DNA from: Streptomyces sp. NBC_01669 | Lineage (GTDB): Bacteria; Actinomycetota; Actinomycetes; Streptomycetales; Streptomycetaceae | Reading direction: 5' to 3' | Assembly (NCBI RefSeq): GCF_026339735.1 | Contig: NZ_JAPEQG010000001.1 | Coordinates: 7,276,501-7,340,500 of the forward strand | DNA: 64,000 nt | Shown: positions 62,275-64,000 of the stretch, in pieces | How positions within the stretch are numbered: the stretch's first letter is position 1 | Layout of the letters: each line of letters starts with the position of its first letter | Notes under the pieces: model-generated | What the model was told of the DNA's origin: nothing | The model's input: the letters and a program-made list of their open reading frames with translations, nothing else | Database searches by the model: none | Translations under genes and position numbers: made by a program

Positions 62275-63117
62275 CTACGCGGCGCTCTCCTGCTCCCGCT
62301 CCACCTGCTGGTTCCACTCGCGCTTCACCGAGCGCCACGCGTCGTCGTTCTGACCGAGGCGCCAGTAGCCGGAGATCGACAGCTGCGGCAGCGGGATCTG
62401 CCGGTCGAGCCGCAGGTGGCGGCGGATCTCCTTCACGAAGCCCGCCTCGCCGTGCACGAACGCCTGCACCCGGCCCACCGGGAACTCCAGGGACTTCACG
62501 GCCGCGGTCAGCGCCTCGCCGACCGGGCGGTCGCCGCGGTGCAGCCAGGTCAGCTCGACCCCGTCGGCCGTCACGATGTTCTGTTCCTCGGACGCGTCCA
62601 CCACCTCGATGTAGGCGTGCGCCACCGCACCCGCGGGCATCTGTTCCAGAGCCGCCGCGATCGCCGGCAGAGCGCTCTCGTCGCCGGCCAGCAGGTGCCA
62701 GTCCGCCGACGCGTCGGGTCCGTAACCGCCGCCGGGACCCAGGAAGGTCACCTGATCACCCGGAGCCGCGCGGAGCGCCCACGGCCCCGCCAGGCCCTCG
62801 TCGCCGTGGACCACGAAGTCGATCGCCAGCTCCCGGGCGACCGGGTCCCAGGAACGCACCGTGTAGGTACGGGTGGTCGGCCACAGCTCGCGCGGATACT
62901 CCTCGCGGATCCGGGCCATGTCGAACGGGTGCGCGTAGTCGGCGCCCTCGGGCGCGAAGCACAGCTTGACGTAGTGGTCGGTGAACCCGGACAACGCGAA
63001 GCCGGCCAGGCCGTCACCGCCGAGCACCACCCGCACCATGTGCGGGGTGATCCGCTCGGTGCGCAGGACCTGGGCCCCCTGCGCCGTGGGTGCCTGCCGC
63101 GCCGGTCGTTCTGCCAC
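62275..63117 (-). CDS. Siderophore-interacting protein (FAD-dependent ferric reductase, SIP family)
   Basis: 280 residues. SIP family landmarks: RTERITPHMVRVVLGGDGL near the start, RTYTVRSWDP (FAD), GPGGGY (NAD(P)H) and HLLAGDESALPAIAAALEQMP, ending with FVHGEAGFVKEIRRHLR and ISGYWRLG. It releases iron from siderophores by reduction. GTG 63117 has AGGGAG upstream. An iron box lies just in front. Confidence 0.93.
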   Translation of the reverse strand: MAERPARQAPTAQGAQVLRTERITPHMVRVVLGGDGLAGFALSGFTDHYVKLCFAPEGADYAHPFDMARIREEYPRELWPTTRTYTVRSWDPVARELAIDFVVHGDEGLAGPWALRAAPGDQVTFLGPGGGYGPDASADWHLLAGDESALPAIAAALEQMPAGAVAHAYIEVVDASEEQNIVTADGVELTWLHRGDRPVGEALTAAVKSLEFPVGRVQAFVHGEAGFVKEIRRHLRLDRQIPLPQLSISGYWRLGQNDDAWRSVKREWNQQVEREQESAA

Positions 63118-63138
63118 GAGGTTCTCCCTGCTCCAAAT

Positions 63139-63156
63139 ACTTAGGCTTGCCTAAGT
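63139..63156 (-). promoter_or_regulatory. Iron box (DmdR/IdeR operator)
   Basis: Inverted repeat ACTTAGGC-TT-GCCTAAGT (63139-63156), fitting the actinobacterial iron-box pattern TTAGG...CCTAA, 22 bases upstream of the siderophore-interacting gene. Iron-loaded DmdR/IdeR should shut this gene off. Confidence 0.85.
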
Positions 63157-63163
63157 TAGCACC

Positions 63164-64000
63164 TCAGTTCCGAAGTGTGGAGAGCAGCCGCTGAAGGGCA
63201 CCTCCCAGTCCCCACTGCTCGGCCAGCACTTCGAGGGCGGCGGGGTCGCGCGGCTCGGTGGGAAGCGCCGGATCGAACGCGGGCAGCGGGACGTCACCGG
63301 CGACCCGGACCACGGTCGGCGCGACGGCCACGTAGTCCCGTGCCTCGTCGAGCCGCTTGCGCTGCGAGGGAGTCAGCTTCGCCGCCGGATCGTCCACCGC
63401 GGCCATGATCCCGGCCAGATCGCCGAAGGCGTCCAGCAGCTTCGCCGCCGTCTTCTCACCGATGCCGGGGACCCCCGGCAGCCCGTCGCTCGGGTCGCCG
63501 CGGAGCAGCGCCAGATCGGCATAGCCGGAGCCGTCCACCCCGTATTTCTCGCGCAGCCACGCCTCGTCCGTCAGCTGCAGGGACCCGACCCCCTTCAGCG
63601 GGTAGAGGACCCGCACCCCACGGGCGTCGTCGACCAGCTGGTAGAGGTCCCGGTCGCCGGTCACGATGTCCACCGGGCCGGTGGCGAGACCGGTCAGCGT
63701 GCCGATCACGTCGTCCGCCTCGTATTCCGGGACACCGACCCGCGCGATCCCGAGCGCGTCGAGCACGTCCTCGATGATCGGGACCTGCGGCGCCAGTGTG
63801 TCGGGGGTCTCCTCCTCGTCGGGCAGCCCGTCGGCGGTCTCCACCGCGACCCGGTGCGCCTTGTACGAGGGAATCAGCTCGACCCGCCAGTGCGGCCGCC
63901 AGTCCGCGTCCATACAGGCCACCAGGTCGTCCGGCCGGTGGTCCTGGACGAGCCGCCCGATGAAGTCGAGCAGACCGCGCACGGCGTTCACCGGCGTGCC
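63164..64000 (-). CDS. 5'-3' exonuclease (DNA-polymerase-I-like flap nuclease), 5' end missing
   Basis: At least 278 residues; the frame is open to the window edge, so the start is outside. Flap-nuclease landmarks: YKAHR and EYEADDVIGTLTG, DIVTGDRDLYQLV, then GDPSDGLPGVPGIGEKTAAKLL. It lacks a polymerase domain and so is a stand-alone 5' nuclease, as found in many Streptomyces. Role in repair or replication flap removal is inferred from family. Confidence 0.92.
   Translation of the reverse strand, partial: GTPVNAVRGLLDFIGRLVQDHRPDDLVACMDADWRPHWRVELIPSYKAHRVAVETADGLPDEEETPDTLAPQVPIIEDVLDALGIARVGVPEYEADDVIGTLTGLATGPVDIVTGDRDLYQLVDDARGVRVLYPLKGVGSLQLTDEAWLREKYGVDGSGYADLALLRGDPSDGLPGVPGIGEKTAAKLLDAFGDLAGIMAAVDDPAAKLTPSQRKRLDEARDYVAVAPTVVRVAGDVPLPAFDPALPTEPRDPAALEVLAEQWGLGGALQRLLSTLRN

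Overview
The window is high-GC, gene-dense chromosomal DNA from a Streptomyces or a very close relative. The base for this is codon use, many GTG starts, and gene order: a gylR-glpF-glpK-glpD glycerol operon beside metH, then the Pup-proteasome block (arc, dop, pup, prcB, prcA, pafA, pafB, pafC), then tatA, tatC and a helY-type helicase, as in actinomycetes generally. I see no rRNA, tRNA, CRISPR array, insertion sequence or prophage. Nearly all of it reads as resident chromosome; decay is limited to a few accessory spots.

Layout. 1-1.6 kb: end of a sugar ABC permease and a FadR-type regulator. 1.7-6.9 kb: glycerol operon, with matching candidate GylR operators in front of gylR and glpF. 7.1-11.4 kb: metH and a HAD phosphatase. 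11.4-14.1 kb: a lone solute-binding lipoprotein and an orphan response regulator. 14.1-18.7 kb: a RecB-like Fe-S nuclease, an M50 protease, TrmI, a small secreted protein and a ferredoxin. 18.9-32.2 kb: the proteasome/pupylation system, interrupted by a LacI regulator and an MFS transporter and accompanied by two FKBP-type isomerases. 32.2-38.1 kb: two small proteins, tatA, tatC, a lipid kinase and the helicase. 38.3-39.5 kb: a flavin monooxygenase.

39.6-51.1 kb is the most interesting part. An operon of allophanate hydrolase, a biotin carboxylase of the urea/guanidine type and two DUF1989 proteins (the carboxyguanidine deiminase pair in characterised systems) is divergent from a TetR regulator. 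Almost the same 22-bp palindrome and flanking bases recur 4.8 kb away in front of a second operon: a broken, chimeric gene ending in an isopenicillin-N-synthase-like oxygenase domain, an amino-acid permease and an ADP-ribosylglycohydrolase. I read this as a two-operon regulon for guanidino-compound use, with the second operon's first gene ruined by a deletion fusion and a frameshift.

51.2-57.0 kb is a SigK-type block: fasciclin lipoprotein, membrane molybdopterin oxidoreductase, a frameshifted and truncated FAD-oxidoreductase remnant, photolyase, anti-sigma factor and ECF sigma factor. 57.2-59.9 kb holds a PadR regulator with a two-gene drug-export ABC system. 59.9-62.1 kb has two membrane proteins (one ABA4-like) divergent from a MerR regulator across a repeat-rich promoter. 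62.2-64 kb has a siderophore-interacting reductase behind an iron box and a 5'-3' exonuclease that runs off the end.

All calls come from reading the sequence and recalled family features; no database search was run.
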